The notes: generated by a model from the letters alone, not told the origin. A stretch of DNA of 64,000 nucleotides from Cohnella rhizoplanae (GCF_948329515.1 NZ_CAOJCN010000018.1:1-64000), one strand, 5' to 3'; shown: positions 1 to 9,144, numbered from the stretch's first letter. Numbers and translations: made by a program.

Positions 1-726
1 ACTCCTTCATATAATTCAGAAAAATACATTCAAAATACAATACAGTCGGTTATAAATCAATCCTATGAAAATTGGGAAATGATTATTGTAGACGATTGTT
101 CAACGGATGAGACAATCAAAATCATTAAAGAGTATCAACAGATTGATAAACGGATAGTTTTAATAACAAAGTCAGTTAATGAGGGAGCGGCGGTTTCAAG
201 GAATACTGCTATTAATGTAGCGAGGGGGAAGTATCTGGCTTTTCTTGATAGTGATGATATTTGGTACCCAAATAAGCTTGATGAACAAATCACGTTCATG
301 AAAAATAGTAAGGTAACTTTTTCTTATTCTATGTACCGTGTAATGAATGAGAATGGGGAGGATCTCAACAGAGTAATTAAAGTTCCAAATAAGATAGATT
401 ATAATTATCTGTTAAAAAACACAATTATCGGTTGTTTAACAGTGATCCTAGATAGAGAATTAATTGGTGAAGTAAAAATGCCCAATATAAGAGCAAAGCA
501 AGATACTGCATTATGGCTTGGAATTTTAAAAAAGGGTCAATACGCTTATGGTTATCAAAAGGAGCTAGCAAGTTATAGGCTCGTTAAAGGATCAATTTCT
601 AGTAATAAATTTAAAGCAATAATGCATATGTGGAACTTGTATAGGAGAATTGAACGTATAGGAGTTGTTAAATCTGCTTGGTATTTAATGAATTATGGAG
701 TTAATGCAATAAAAAAAAGATCTTAG
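1..726 (+). CDS. Family 2 glycosyltransferase, 5' end cut by window edge
   Basis: Frame 1 is open from the first base to the TAG at 724-726, so 241 residues are visible and the start lies upstream of the window. The visible protein opens with T-P-S-Y-N-S-E and carries the GT2 (GT-A fold) signatures VDDCSTDET and FLDSDD, the nucleotide-sugar and metal binding segments. It should transfer a sugar from a nucleotide donor during polysaccharide or cell-wall glycopolymer synthesis. The next genes make UDP-glucuronate and epimerise a nucleotide sugar, which fits a capsule, teichuronic or exopolysaccharide cluster. Base composition is clearly more AT-rich than almost everything else in the window, as is common for exchanged surface-polysaccharide genes. 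Acceptor and sugar cannot be read from sequence. Confidence 0.9.
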   Translation, partial: TPSYNSEKYIQNTIQSVINQSYENWEMIIVDDCSTDETIKIIKEYQQIDKRIVLITKSVNEGAAVSRNTAINVARGKYLAFLDSDDIWYPNKLDEQITFMKNSKVTFSYSMYRVMNENGEDLNRVIKVPNKIDYNYLLKNTIIGCLTVILDRELIGEVKMPNIRAKQDTALWLGILKKGQYAYGYQKELASYRLVKGSISSNKFKAIMHMWNLYRRIERIGVVKSAWYLMNYGVNAIKKRS

Positions 727-815
727 TCATTTGGTTTTGTGGCAAGAAAATCCTTAACGAGCCAAACTGCAAAATTCAATTAAAAAAGAACTCATCAGGG
801 AAGGTAAAAAGAAAA

Positions 816-2186
816 ATGTTAAAACTTGCAGTCGCGGGAACAGGATATGTCGGTTTAGTAGCAGGAGTATGCTTTGCTGAAGTCGGCCATCAAGTGGCCT
901 GCGTCGATATAAATTTAGAAAAAGTAGAGTTAATGAAATCCGGTTCCTCCCCAATTTATGAAGCGGGACTTGAAGACCTTATGCAGAAGAATTATGCTGC
1001 CGGAAAATTAAATTACACGACTGACTACCAAGCGGCATATAAAGATGCAGATGCAATATTCATAGGCGTAGGGACGCCAGAACAGCCTGACGGCTCAGCC
1101 AATCTCTCACATATTGCTACAGTCGCCCGGCAAATTGCCGAGTCAGTAGAAAAGGACTGCCTTGTAGTCGTCAAGTCTACAGTCCCTGTTGGAACGAATG
1201 ATAAGGTCGAGCAGTTTATTCAGGACTTTCTCGTAAACGATGTTAAGGTAGAAGTGGCTTCTAATCCGGAATTTTTGGCACAAGGCTCAGCTGTTCAAAA
1301 TACGCTCCACGCGGAACGAATCATTATTGGCACTGAGAGCAAATGGGCGGAAGAGATTCTCATGAAAATCTACGAACCGTTCAATATCCCCATAGTCTCC
1401 GTCAATCGACGATCGGCTGAAATGATTAAATACGCTTCTAATGACTTCCTAGCCCTCAAAATCTCCTACATGAATGACATTGCAAATCTGTGTGAACTCG
1501 TGGGTGCCGATATTCAGGATGTTGCTAAAGGCATGAGCTTCGATGAACGAATCGGCAGCAAGTTCTTGAACGCGGGGATCGGCTATGGAGGGTCTTGCTT
1601 CCCGAAGGATACCAAGGCGCTGGATTTTATAGCCCAGCAAAACGGTTACGAGCTCAAGACGGTTAAAGCGGCGATTGAAGTGAACAAAGAGCAGAAGACG
1701 ATGTTATACAAAAAAGCGAGTAAAAGATTGATTACTTTTAACGGACTTAAGGTAGCCGTTTTGGGCCTGACTTTTAAGCCGGGGACAGACGATCTAAGGG
1801 AAGCAGCCTCGCTTGAGAATGTACCTTTATTGCTAGAGCAGGGGGCTCATATTTTTGCGTTTGATCCTGTAGGTTCACCTAACTTCGCCAAGGTACATCC
1901 GGAGGGCGGAAATGGCAGAGGCAGCATCACGTACGTATCCAGTGCGGAGCAAGCTTTATTAGAGGCGAATGTCTGCTTTATATTTACTGAATGGGGTGAA
2001 GTTAAAGCCGTTGCCCCTGAACAGTACAAGCAGTGGATGAGAACGCCTCTCGTGTTCGATGGCAGAAACTTGTATAGTGTCGAAGAGATGCAGGAAGCGG
2101 GAGTCGAGTATCACTCGATCGGTCGTAGGTCTGCGACTAGAGGAGTTATAAAGGAGCCGCATCATTTTGAGTTACAAAAGTCTTGA
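816..2186 (+). CDS. ugd: UDP-glucose 6-dehydrogenase
   Basis: Oxidises UDP-glucose to UDP-glucuronate with two NAD+; cytoplasmic, feeding glucuronate-containing polymers (TuaD family). The 456-residue protein is full length. It starts with the Rossmann motif AGTGYVG, has the KSTVPVGT segment, and has the catalytic cysteine (about residue 261) in GGSCFPKDTKAL. The C-terminal domain contains VAVLGLTFKPGTDDLREA, typical of the family. The ATG follows a purine-rich GGAAGGT site. The last 20 bases overlap the next gene, an epimerase of the same pathway, indicating coupled translation. Confidence 0.96.
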   Translation: MLKLAVAGTGYVGLVAGVCFAEVGHQVACVDINLEKVELMKSGSSPIYEAGLEDLMQKNYAAGKLNYTTDYQAAYKDADAIFIGVGTPEQPDGSANLSHIATVARQIAESVEKDCLVVVKSTVPVGTNDKVEQFIQDFLVNDVKVEVASNPEFLAQGSAVQNTLHAERIIIGTESKWAEEILMKIYEPFNIPIVSVNRRSAEMIKYASNDFLALKISYMNDIANLCELVGADIQDVAKGMSFDERIGSKFLNAGIGYGGSCFPKDTKALDFIAQQNGYELKTVKAAIEVNKEQKTMLYKKASKRLITFNGLKVAVLGLTFKPGTDDLREAASLENVPLLLEQGAHIFAFDPVGSPNFAKVHPEGGNGRGSITYVSSAEQALLEANVCFIFTEWGEVKAVAPEQYKQWMRTPLVFDGRNLYSVEEMQEAGVEYHSIGRRSATRGVIKEPHHFELQKS

Positions 2187-3192
2187 GACCAGCAAAACTT
2201 ATCTAGTCACCGGAGCGGCAGGATTTATCGGGTATTTTTTATCGAGAAGGTTGTTGGAGCTTGGTTGTCGCGTGGTAGGCATCGATAATTTAAATGACTA
2301 TTATGATCTGGGTTTAAAAAGAGCGCGTCTGGATCTTCTTCAGCCGTTTGAACAGTTTACATTTATTCAAAGCGATATTTCCGACAAAGATAAGCTCATG
2401 GATGTCTTTGAGTGCCATAAGCCCCACATCGTCGTGAATCTTGCTGCCCAAGCGGGAGTAAGATATTCCATCGACAATCCCGACATCTATATTCAAAGCA
2501 ACATCATCGGTTTCTTCAACATACTGGAGGCTTGCAGGCACCATCCAGTAGAACATTTAGTGTATGCATCGTCCAGTTCGGTCTATGGATCCAATCGAAA
2601 GGTTCCGTTCGAAGAGACGGACTTCGTCGATCATCCGGTGTCTCTCTATGCGTCGACCAAGAAGTCGAATGAGCTAATGGCTCATACTTATAGTCACCTC
2701 TACGACATTCCAACTACGGGACTCCGCTTTTTTACCGTATACGGTCCGATGGGGCGGCCGGATATGGCTTACTTCGGGTTTGCTGATAGATACTTTAACG
2801 ACGAACCTATTAAAATTTTCAATAACGGCGATTTTGAGAATGATCTTTACCGCGACTTTACATATATTGATGACATTGTAGAGGGAATTGAACGAATTTT
2901 AGGAAATCCGCCTCTGGACACCGTTCGACATAAAGTTTATAACATTGGAAACAACCGCCCGGAAAAACTGATGACATTTATAGAGACGATAGAGAATGCA
3001 CTTGGCGCGGCAGTCGGTAGAACCGTTCGTTTTGAGAAAATTTTTGAACCTTTGAAGCCCGGCGATGTGCCGGCTACGTATGCGTCGACCGACAGATTGC
3101 AGCAAGCGGTGGGGTTTAAGCCGAAGACACCCATTGAAGTGGGGCTTCAAAAGTTTGCGGACTGGTATGTGACGTACTATAACAAAATGTAG
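2167..3192 (+). CDS. NAD-dependent epimerase, probable UDP-glucuronate 4-epimerase
   Basis: Extended short-chain dehydrogenase/reductase of 341 residues. It has the N-terminal NAD-binding GAAGFIGYFLSRRLLELG and the catalytic Y-x-x-x-K as YASTKK, followed by the FTVYGPMGRPDMA substrate-binding stretch common in UDP-GlcA/UDP-GalA 4-epimerases. It starts at TTG, with AAAGGAG a few bases upstream inside the 3' end of ugd, and overlaps ugd by 20 bases. It probably converts the UDP-glucuronate made by the upstream enzyme to UDP-galacturonate. Another UDP-sugar epimerase specificity is possible; the pairing with ugd is the main argument. Confidence 0.85.
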   Translation: MSYKSLETSKTYLVTGAAGFIGYFLSRRLLELGCRVVGIDNLNDYYDLGLKRARLDLLQPFEQFTFIQSDISDKDKLMDVFECHKPHIVVNLAAQAGVRYSIDNPDIYIQSNIIGFFNILEACRHHPVEHLVYASSSSVYGSNRKVPFEETDFVDHPVSLYASTKKSNELMAHTYSHLYDIPTTGLRFFTVYGPMGRPDMAYFGFADRYFNDEPIKIFNNGDFENDLYRDFTYIDDIVEGIERILGNPPLDTVRHKVYNIGNNRPEKLMTFIETIENALGAAVGRTVRFEKIFEPLKPGDVPATYASTDRLQQAVGFKPKTPIEVGLQKFADWYVTYYNKM

Positions 3193-3230
3193 TCGATGGG
3201 TTTAACGAAAGACACGAGGTGATTTTTAGC

Positions 3231-3908
3231 ATGAAAAAGAAAAATAGATTAAAGAAATGGCTGATCGGGATCGGTTGTTTTCTCGTAATCTTACTGGCCG
3301 GTGCCTACTTCAGTATCAATTATGCAGCTGATAAGGTCATGGATAAGCTGTCGGACTCCATCCTGGAGAGTGCAAAGTCATCTCCTGGCCCCTCGGTGGT
3401 TGAAGGAGGGACATCTTCTCCATCGTCCTCCGAAGCCGCTTCTTCGTCCCCAGAGCCCGCGAAGGATGCCGAACCGGAAAGCAAAGATCAGCCCCCTTCC
3501 AGCAGCTCCAGCACTGCAGAACCGAGTGCCACAAGCCCTGCTTCTCCTGATACTGCGGGCGGCGGCAAGAATTCTTCCGAGAATGCCGGCGACGACTCCG
3601 AATTTTCTTATAGCGCTGAGGTTTCCGTCGATAAGGCGGAGACAGTCAAGGAAGGCATTACTTTTGCGGAGAAAACGAAGTTAATGACCATTATGCTTAA
3701 AAGATTAGATGCAAGCGACATCAAGACTTTGTCCGATCTGGCCGGCGGCGGTCTGAGCGTGGAGAAGAAAAAGGAAGCCAAGAAAATTATTCTTGAAAAG
3801 CTAAGCGAAAAGGAATATGACGAGTTGATCAAAATTGCCCAAAAGTACGGACTAAGTGAAGGCAAGAGCTATGAAGACTCTAAGAAGGAAAAAGGAATGC
3901 AGCAATGA
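3231..3908 (+). CDS. Membrane-anchored Ser/Pro-rich extracellular protein of unknown function
   Basis: I do not recognise a family. The 225-residue protein has a basic N-terminus (MKKKNRLKK) and one hydrophobic segment (WLIGIGCFLVILLAGAYFS), which should anchor it with the bulk outside. A low-complexity Ser/Pro/Glu linker (about residues 50-115) follows, then a charged, helical C-terminal domain rich in Lys/Glu (about 130-225). The start at 3231 is preferred over an in-frame GTG at 3219 because GAGGTG lies at proper spacing before the ATG. The gene overlaps the next by 4 bases (ATGA), so it forms an operon with the lipoprotein and CuAO-N genes. Confidence 0.75.
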   Translation: MKKKNRLKKWLIGIGCFLVILLAGAYFSINYAADKVMDKLSDSILESAKSSPGPSVVEGGTSSPSSSEAASSSPEPAKDAEPESKDQPPSSSSSTAEPSATSPASPDTAGGGKNSSENAGDDSEFSYSAEVSVDKAETVKEGITFAEKTKLMTIMLKRLDASDIKTLSDLAGGGLSVEKKKEAKKIILEKLSEKEYDELIKIAQKYGLSEGKSYEDSKKEKGMQQ

Positions 3909-4618
3909 TGAATTTATTGCGACTTCGCGTTTCTTTGGTTTTAGGCGTAGTGGGTCTGACACTCGTCATCTTAGCTTCAGGATGCTCGAAGGGGAATGGC
4001 GAGGAGAATTTGAATCCTACTGCATCGCCATCCCCCGCTGCAACTTCGTCACTGCCGGCCAGCCCTAAGTCCAGCAGCGGCGAACCTAGCATTGTTCCCG
4101 CTCCTTCCCTTGCTCCAACCGATGGTGCGCCGGTGACAGCAGCGCCGACCGCTACTTCCGATGCAACCCCTCTGCCAAGCAAGGATGTTGAGCCGGAGCC
4201 TAGCGAAGAGCCGAAGACTCCGGTCATCTCGCCTGAACCCTCTCCTGCGGATACGCAGAAGATCGAGGCGATCGAGAACAAGTACGAGTTTAAGTTCTCC
4301 TCAATCCGCTCCTCCTGCCAAGCCAAGGTCAGCAACTTAACCGGAGAAGTGACGTCTTATATTGCAGGGGCCAAGTCGGGGGATGGCGAGGTATCGATCT
4401 CGGATCTGCAAAAGAAGTTCCTGGGCAAGGTCGCTGCGGCTGAAGGAAGCTGCGATCAGCTGTTTAACAGCACGCTGGCGCAAGCTGAGCAGGCTTATAA
4501 GGATGCCGGGGTCGTAGATACGAAGATCGCTGCGTGGAAGAGCGAGTATAATAGCGGTAAAGCACAGGCGAGGCTGGCAGCGATGTCGAAGATTCTGGCC
4601 GCTTGGCAGGCTGAGTAG
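3905..4618 (+). CDS. Lipoprotein with Pro/Ser-rich linker and two-cysteine C-terminal domain
   Basis: The signal peptide ends in the lipobox-like VILASGC, so the mature protein should be lipid-anchored at Cys. A Pro/Ser/Thr linker of about 90 residues leads to a helical C-terminal domain (about residues 115-237). This domain contains two cysteines, one in RSSCQAKVSNL and one in AEGSCDQLF. The same arrangement (R-[ST]-S-C near the start, S-C-[KD] about 35-45 residues later, then a helical tail) recurs at the C-terminus of the next gene's product, so the two probably share a homologous extracellular domain. Function unknown. Translation is coupled to both neighbours by overlap or short spacing. 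Confidence 0.8.
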   Translation: MMNLLRLRVSLVLGVVGLTLVILASGCSKGNGEENLNPTASPSPAATSSLPASPKSSSGEPSIVPAPSLAPTDGAPVTAAPTATSDATPLPSKDVEPEPSEEPKTPVISPEPSPADTQKIEAIENKYEFKFSSIRSSCQAKVSNLTGEVTSYIAGAKSGDGEVSISDLQKKFLGKVAAAEGSCDQLFNSTLAQAEQAYKDAGVVDTKIAAWKSEYNSGKAQARLAAMSKILAAWQAE

Positions 4619-4639
4619 CCAAAGGAGATGAGCAGTGAC

Positions 4640-5638
4640 ATGAAATGCAAGAGAACTATCATATCCGCCGCGTTGCTCGGCGCGACGTTGTTGTCGGTTC
4701 CGGTAGCGGCATCTGCCGCCACGACGACGATCGCGGTGGAATCGAAGCCGATCGCGATGGAGTTCGACGGCAAGAAGCTGGGTCTGCCGTCGGGGCAAGT
4801 GGCGTTCATGTATCAGTCTAAGGTGTACATACCGCTCCGCTTCGCATCCTATGCGCTGCAGAAGGAAGTGGGATACGACGCCAAGACTAAGACGGTATCG
4901 GTGGCCGAACCGACGTCCGCACAGAAGGTCGCATTGAAGGAGTATATGGCGAACGCAGCTGCTTCGGCGGGGAGAACGTCACAGGCTGTCACTAAGGTGA
5001 AGCTTGTGCCAACGGCCGTGAAGTTGGTATTCGATGGCGTGGAGAAAAAGCTGCCGACGGGGCAGCAGGCTTTTAACGTGAACGGCTCGATCTATGTGCC
5101 GGTCCGGTTTATCTCGGAGGCGGTCGGGACGACGGTGCTATGGGATGCGAAGACGGGGACGGTCGCGGGCGAGTCCAAGGCTTATCGCGAAGCGCAGGCG
5201 AATGGCGGTGCATCCGGCGGCACGAACGGAAGCGCGGGATCGACCGGGGGATCATCCAGCGGTGGCTCGCCGGGCAGCACAGGGAGCGGCAGCGGCGGCG
5301 GATCGACAGGCGGCGGCGTGACGGCCCCGAGCTATGAGTCCATCACTTCGAGCGCCTATAGCAAGCTGGACGCGCTGCGGACGAGCTGCAAGAGCAACCT
5401 GACGAACATCGGATTGAGCTATCTCTCGGCCACGACTGACGAGCAAAAAGCTACGCTGGTCACCCAAGCGAACGGCGCTATCAGCTCCTGCAAGGCGCAG
5501 TTCGAATCCATTCTCTCGGACACCGAGAGCCAGCTTAAGGCGAACGGGTATAGCACGGACGTGCTGAACGAGTACCGGACAACCTTCAACGCAGAGATGG
5601 ATGCCGGGCAAGCGTTGGTCGACCAATATATGAAGTAA
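4640..5638 (+). CDS. Secreted protein with two copper amine oxidase N-terminal (stalk) domains
   Basis: The Sec signal peptide ends near VAASAA. Two CuAO_N 'stalk' domains follow (about residues 35-85 and 115-170), each with the x-IPLRF or YVPVRFISEA core and a W/Y-D-A-K-T strand. A Gly/Ser linker (about 185-230) leads to a helical domain with two cysteines resembling that of the preceding lipoprotein. Such domains occur in Gram-positive surface proteins and do not imply amine oxidase activity. The start at 4640 is chosen because the ATG at 4628 directly abuts AAAGGAG, whereas 4640 is 12 bases from it and gives a clean signal peptide. Confidence 0.85.
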   Translation: MKCKRTIISAALLGATLLSVPVAASAATTTIAVESKPIAMEFDGKKLGLPSGQVAFMYQSKVYIPLRFASYALQKEVGYDAKTKTVSVAEPTSAQKVALKEYMANAAASAGRTSQAVTKVKLVPTAVKLVFDGVEKKLPTGQQAFNVNGSIYVPVRFISEAVGTTVLWDAKTGTVAGESKAYREAQANGGASGGTNGSAGSTGGSSSGGSPGSTGSGSGGGSTGGGVTAPSYESITSSAYSKLDALRTSCKSNLTNIGLSYLSATTDEQKATLVTQANGAISSCKAQFESILSDTESQLKANGYSTDVLNEYRTTFNAEMDAGQALVDQYMK

Positions 5639-5647
5639 GGAACGACG

Positions 5648-5690
5648 AGCTATTTCCGCTCCGGGCGCAATCCCGGCTCTGGAGATAGCT
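5648..5690 (+). promoter_or_regulatory. Hairpin enclosing the ribosome-binding site of the VanZ-like gene
   Basis: AGCTATTTCC (5648-5657) can pair with GGAGATAGCT (5681-5690), with CCGGG/CCCGG nested inside. The 3' arm contains GGAG and touches the TTG start at 5690, so folding would hide the ribosome-binding site. No T-run follows, so a simple terminator is less likely. Confidence 0.5.
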
Positions 5691-6220
5691 TGTCTCGCAA
5701 GGAGGACTACTCTATCGCTACGCTCAAAAAGCTGCTGTACGCCTTGCCGTTGGTGCTATGGTTGCTGCTAATCTTCGACTTTTCGTCGCAGCCGTACTCA
5801 AAGCAGAGCATTATTCCGTTTATGCGAGAGCACATTGAGGAGCACCAGCTGCAGCAGGTCGTGCCGGACGTAACGATCCGCTACAACCATAGCGTCATCC
5901 ATGCGAAGGAAAATCCGTACAAGTTCGTCGAGTTCTTGTTCCGCAAGGGCGCGCATCTGTTCATGTACTTCATGCTCGGCTTGCAGGCGCATCTCTTGTT
6001 GGTACCTTGGGTCCGCAGATTACTGCTACGCGTGCCGTGTGCGCTGTTGATCGTGGCCGCGTTCGCCAGTCTGGACGAGTGGAATCAGTCGTTCACCGGG
6101 GACCGGACGCCGACGCCGCTGGATGTGATGGTGGATCTGAGCGGAGCCGCGATCGGGCAGATCGCCTTGCTCCTTGTCGTCGGTGTCTATCGAGGCGTGA
6201 AGTACCGCAAAAGGATATAG
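5690..6220 (+). CDS. VanZ-like family membrane protein
   Basis: The 176-residue integral membrane protein has hydrophobic segments at about residues 12-30, 85-105, 112-130 and 148-168. It has the VanZ features F-x-S-S-Q-P near the first helix, K-G-A-H-L-F-M-Y in the second, and S-L-D-E-W-x-Q in the third. VanZ confers low-level teicoplanin resistance in enterococci, but most homologues have unknown roles; here no van genes are present. The TTG start with a GGAG at short spacing is the best in-frame option. A terminator follows. Confidence 0.85.
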   Translation: MSRKEDYSIATLKKLLYALPLVLWLLLIFDFSSQPYSKQSIIPFMREHIEEHQLQQVVPDVTIRYNHSVIHAKENPYKFVEFLFRKGAHLFMYFMLGLQAHLLLVPWVRRLLLRVPCALLIVAAFASLDEWNQSFTGDRTPTPLDVMVDLSGAAIGQIALLLVVGVYRGVKYRKRI

Positions 6221-6233
6221 AACATCCCATCGT

Positions 6234-6276
6234 AAAATGATCCCTCCGACTTCGCCGGCAGGGATCATTTTTATTT
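6234..6276 (+). terminator. Intrinsic terminator after the VanZ-like gene
   Basis: The stem AAAATGATCCCT (6234-6245) pairs perfectly with AGGGATCATTTT (6260-6271) around a 14-base loop and runs into a T-rich tract. Confidence 0.9.
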
Positions 6277-6432
6277 TCCATAGCGTCGAAATTTATATAA
6301 ATCTCTTATCGCATGTAACTTTTTGTAGTTTACGGAGTCTACTAATAGAGGGGAATATCGGGAGTCGGTAGGATCATCCGTCCAACCGGCCCTCGCGCCA
6401 ATCTATTACAACATGGGAGCGTATTGCATCTA

Positions 6433-9144
6433 ATGTCTGAATCGAAGTTTAACATTCTGAGAGCCGCTAGAGTCGTATGTATACCAATGTTGGCGGGCAC
6501 GCTTGTCGTCGCGTCGTTCGCCGGGACCGGCGGGTTCGCGCCGCTGGGTTCGCTGCAGCCTGGCGTGGCGTATGCCGCGACGGCCGCCGTTACTTACAAA
6601 CTGGTCAAGTCGGACGAGGCGATCGTGACGTCGGGCGTGAAGCAGGTCAACTATAGGTGGGTGCCGTCTGACGCGAAGAAGAGCACGGATCTCGTGCACG
6701 TACTCCAGATCGACCTGTCGAATCCGTACGTGCAGATGAACGCGATGAGCGGTAAAGGCGGCAGCGTGACGACCGGTCAATCGGTCGGGGCGATGACGAA
6801 GGCAACCGGCGCGGTAGCGGGAGTCAACGGAGACGTGTTCAATACCGGGGCGGCGAGCGAGGGAGCGCCGCTCGGCGCCGAGCTGCGTTCGGGGCTGCTG
6901 CTGGTCGCGCCGACGAAGCTGCAGGGGATGTTCGCGTTCGCGCTGACGAAGGACAAGACGCCGATCATCGACCGGTTCGCGTTCACGGGTAGCGTGCAGG
7001 CGGCGGACGGGACGCAATTCGCGCTGTCGGGTCTCAACAATTCCTCCTACACGACTTACCCGGACAAGACGGCGAGCCATTCGAACGCGCTGTACATCTA
7101 CACGAACGCATGGACGGCAGCCAGTCGTCCGGCCAACAGCGGCACGACGCCGTTGGAGGCGCTGGTGGTGGACGGCGTTGTGACGGAGATCGGCGACGGG
7201 GTGCAGATTCAGACGCCGATCCCGGCGAACGGTTACATACTCCGCGGGCACAAGGGCAAGGAATCGGGCAACTTCATCCTGAACAGCCTGCCGGTCGGCA
7301 CGCAGGTGACGAGCACGTATAATCTGGTGTCGCAGACGAGCGGCAAGACGTACACCGAGAACGACTTCCAGATGATCGTGAGCGGGCACACGCTGCTGAT
7401 GGACGGCGGCAAGGCTTCTGCGTTCAGCCGGGACGTGAGCGGCGTCAGCGGTTCGTCCAGCGCCGCCCGCACGGCTGTGGGCTATTCACAGGACGGCAAG
7501 ACGGCTTATCTCGTGACGGTAGAAAAGTATGGCACCAGCAACGGTGCCACGCTCGCTGAGTTTCAGAAGGTCCTGACGGCGCTCGGCGTGTGGAAGGCGG
7601 TCAATCTCGACGGCGGCGGATCGACGACGATGATCACGCGTCCGCTCGGGGAGACGGCGACGACGCTGGCGCACCCGACGACGACAGGAACGACGCAGCG
7701 GGCGGTGGCCAACGGGATCGGCGTGTACACGACGGCGCCTGCGGGCGAGACCAAGGGAATCACCGCGAGCGGGTCGAAGACATTGTTCATCGGCCAGCAA
7801 GCGACATACTCGCTCAAGGCGTACGACACGTATTACAACCCGATTGACGCGGCCGGCTTGACGCCGTCCTGGAGCGTTAGCGGCGGGCTCGGCAGCTTCG
7901 CGGACGGCGTGTTGACCGCGTCCAAGGCGGGCAAGGGAGAGCTGACGGTGAAATCGGGCGCGGCGAGCGACAAGGTGAATCTCGAGGTCGTGGGCGGCGC
8001 GCAGATCAACCAGCTGAAGGTGAGCCCGAGCACGACCGTGCTCTCGCCCGGCGCGAAGATTACGGCCAAGCTGACGGCGACGCTGGCGGACGGCCGCACG
8101 CTTGAAGTGCCGGCGGACGCGGCGAAGTGGGAGTTCAAGGGCTTCACGGCTGCGGCGAGCGGGGGCGTCATCACGATCGGCGCGGTCGGCGAGCAGACGG
8201 AGACCGGCTACGCGATCGCCAGGTACGACGGGTTCTCGACGGCGTTCGCGCTGAGCGCGGGCGCGGAGAAGAGCTTCGAGACGTTCGAGAACGCAACGTA
8301 CCCGGTGACATTCGACAAGCTCCCGGCAGAGACCTCCGGCACGGCCGCGATCGTGACGGGGCTGCCGGGCCGCGAGACGTCCAAGGCGCTGCAGCTGACC
8401 TATGACTTCTCGGTCGGCACCGGTAGCCGGTTCGCCTATGCCTTGCCGAACGGCAGCACTGGCCTGCCTATAACCGGCAGCCCAAGCGCGATTACATTGG
8501 ACGCCTACGGCGACGGATCCTTTAACTGGCTGCGCGCCGAGATCAAGGGCGCGGACGGCAAGCTCGCATACTTGGATCTCGCCAAGATGGTCGACTGGAC
8601 CGGTTGGAAGACGATCCGCGTGGATCTGACGGGCAAGGACATCGTTTATCCGGCGACGCTCACCAAGCTATACGTCGTCAATCTGGAGGAAGGCCAGGAC
8701 GAGCGCGCGCTTACGGGCGCGGTGGCGTTCGACAACCTGTCGCTCCAGTATCCGGCTGCCGTCGGCGGCGATGCGCAGGCTAACATCGTGCTGCAGCTGG
8801 GTCAGAAGTCGGCGGCGGTCGACGGCAAGAGCGTGGCCCTCGACATCGCGCCGCTGCTGCTGAACAATACGACGTACCTGCCGCTGCGCTTCGTATCGGA
8901 CGCGCTCGGCGCGGAGATCGGCTGGGATCAGGCGGCGCAGAAGGCAACCGTCATCGGCGGCGGCAAGCTCGTCGAGCTGTGGGTCGGCAAGCCGGATCTG
9001 CTCAACACGGGCGTCCGCGCGACCGCGGCGGCAACGCCGATTCTTCGCAATGGCAGAGTGCTCGTGCCGGTGCGCGTCGTTTCCACGGAGCTTGGCCGCA
9101 AGGTCGGTTGGGACCAGAAGACCAAGACGATTACAATTCGCTAA
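6433..9144 (+). CDS. Secreted NAGPA-type phosphodiester glycosidase with CuAO-N tail
   Basis: This is a large exported protein (about 903 residues). A signal peptide ends near AYAATAA. A phosphodiester glycosidase (NAGPA/DUF2233) domain occupies about residues 60-440, marked by VNGDVF and by AVNLDGGGSTTM (about residue 390). An Ig-like/Big-type segment follows (about 445-520), then a region resembling a carbohydrate-binding module (about 610-780). The C-terminal CuAO_N stalk domain (about 790-903) has YLPLRFVSDALGAEIGW and VLVPVRVVS. NAGPA relatives cleave GlcNAc-1-phosphodiester bonds, so a wall or exopolysaccharide phosphodiester is a plausible substrate. The ATG at 6433 is preferred; a TTG at 6424 is an in-frame alternative nearer the GGAG. 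The gene stands alone between a terminator and degS. Confidence 0.88.
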   Translation: MSESKFNILRAARVVCIPMLAGTLVVASFAGTGGFAPLGSLQPGVAYAATAAVTYKLVKSDEAIVTSGVKQVNYRWVPSDAKKSTDLVHVLQIDLSNPYVQMNAMSGKGGSVTTGQSVGAMTKATGAVAGVNGDVFNTGAASEGAPLGAELRSGLLLVAPTKLQGMFAFALTKDKTPIIDRFAFTGSVQAADGTQFALSGLNNSSYTTYPDKTASHSNALYIYTNAWTAASRPANSGTTPLEALVVDGVVTEIGDGVQIQTPIPANGYILRGHKGKESGNFILNSLPVGTQVTSTYNLVSQTSGKTYTENDFQMIVSGHTLLMDGGKASAFSRDVSGVSGSSSAARTAVGYSQDGKTAYLVTVEKYGTSNGATLAEFQKVLTALGVWKAVNLDGGGSTTMITRPLGETATTLAHPTTTGTTQRAVANGIGVYTTAPAGETKGITASGSKTLFIGQQATYSLKAYDTYYNPIDAAGLTPSWSVSGGLGSFADGVLTASKAGKGELTVKSGAASDKVNLEVVGGAQINQLKVSPSTTVLSPGAKITAKLTATLADGRTLEVPADAAKWEFKGFTAAASGGVITIGAVGEQTETGYAIARYDGFSTAFALSAGAEKSFETFENATYPVTFDKLPAETSGTAAIVTGLPGRETSKALQLTYDFSVGTGSRFAYALPNGSTGLPITGSPSAITLDAYGDGSFNWLRAEIKGADGKLAYLDLAKMVDWTGWKTIRVDLTGKDIVYPATLTKLYVVNLEEGQDERALTGAVAFDNLSLQYPAAVGGDAQANIVLQLGQKSAAVDGKSVALDIAPLLLNNTTYLPLRFVSDALGAEIGWDQAAQKATVIGGGKLVELWVGKPDLLNTGVRATAAATPILRNGRVLVPVRVVSTELGRKVGWDQKTKTITIR

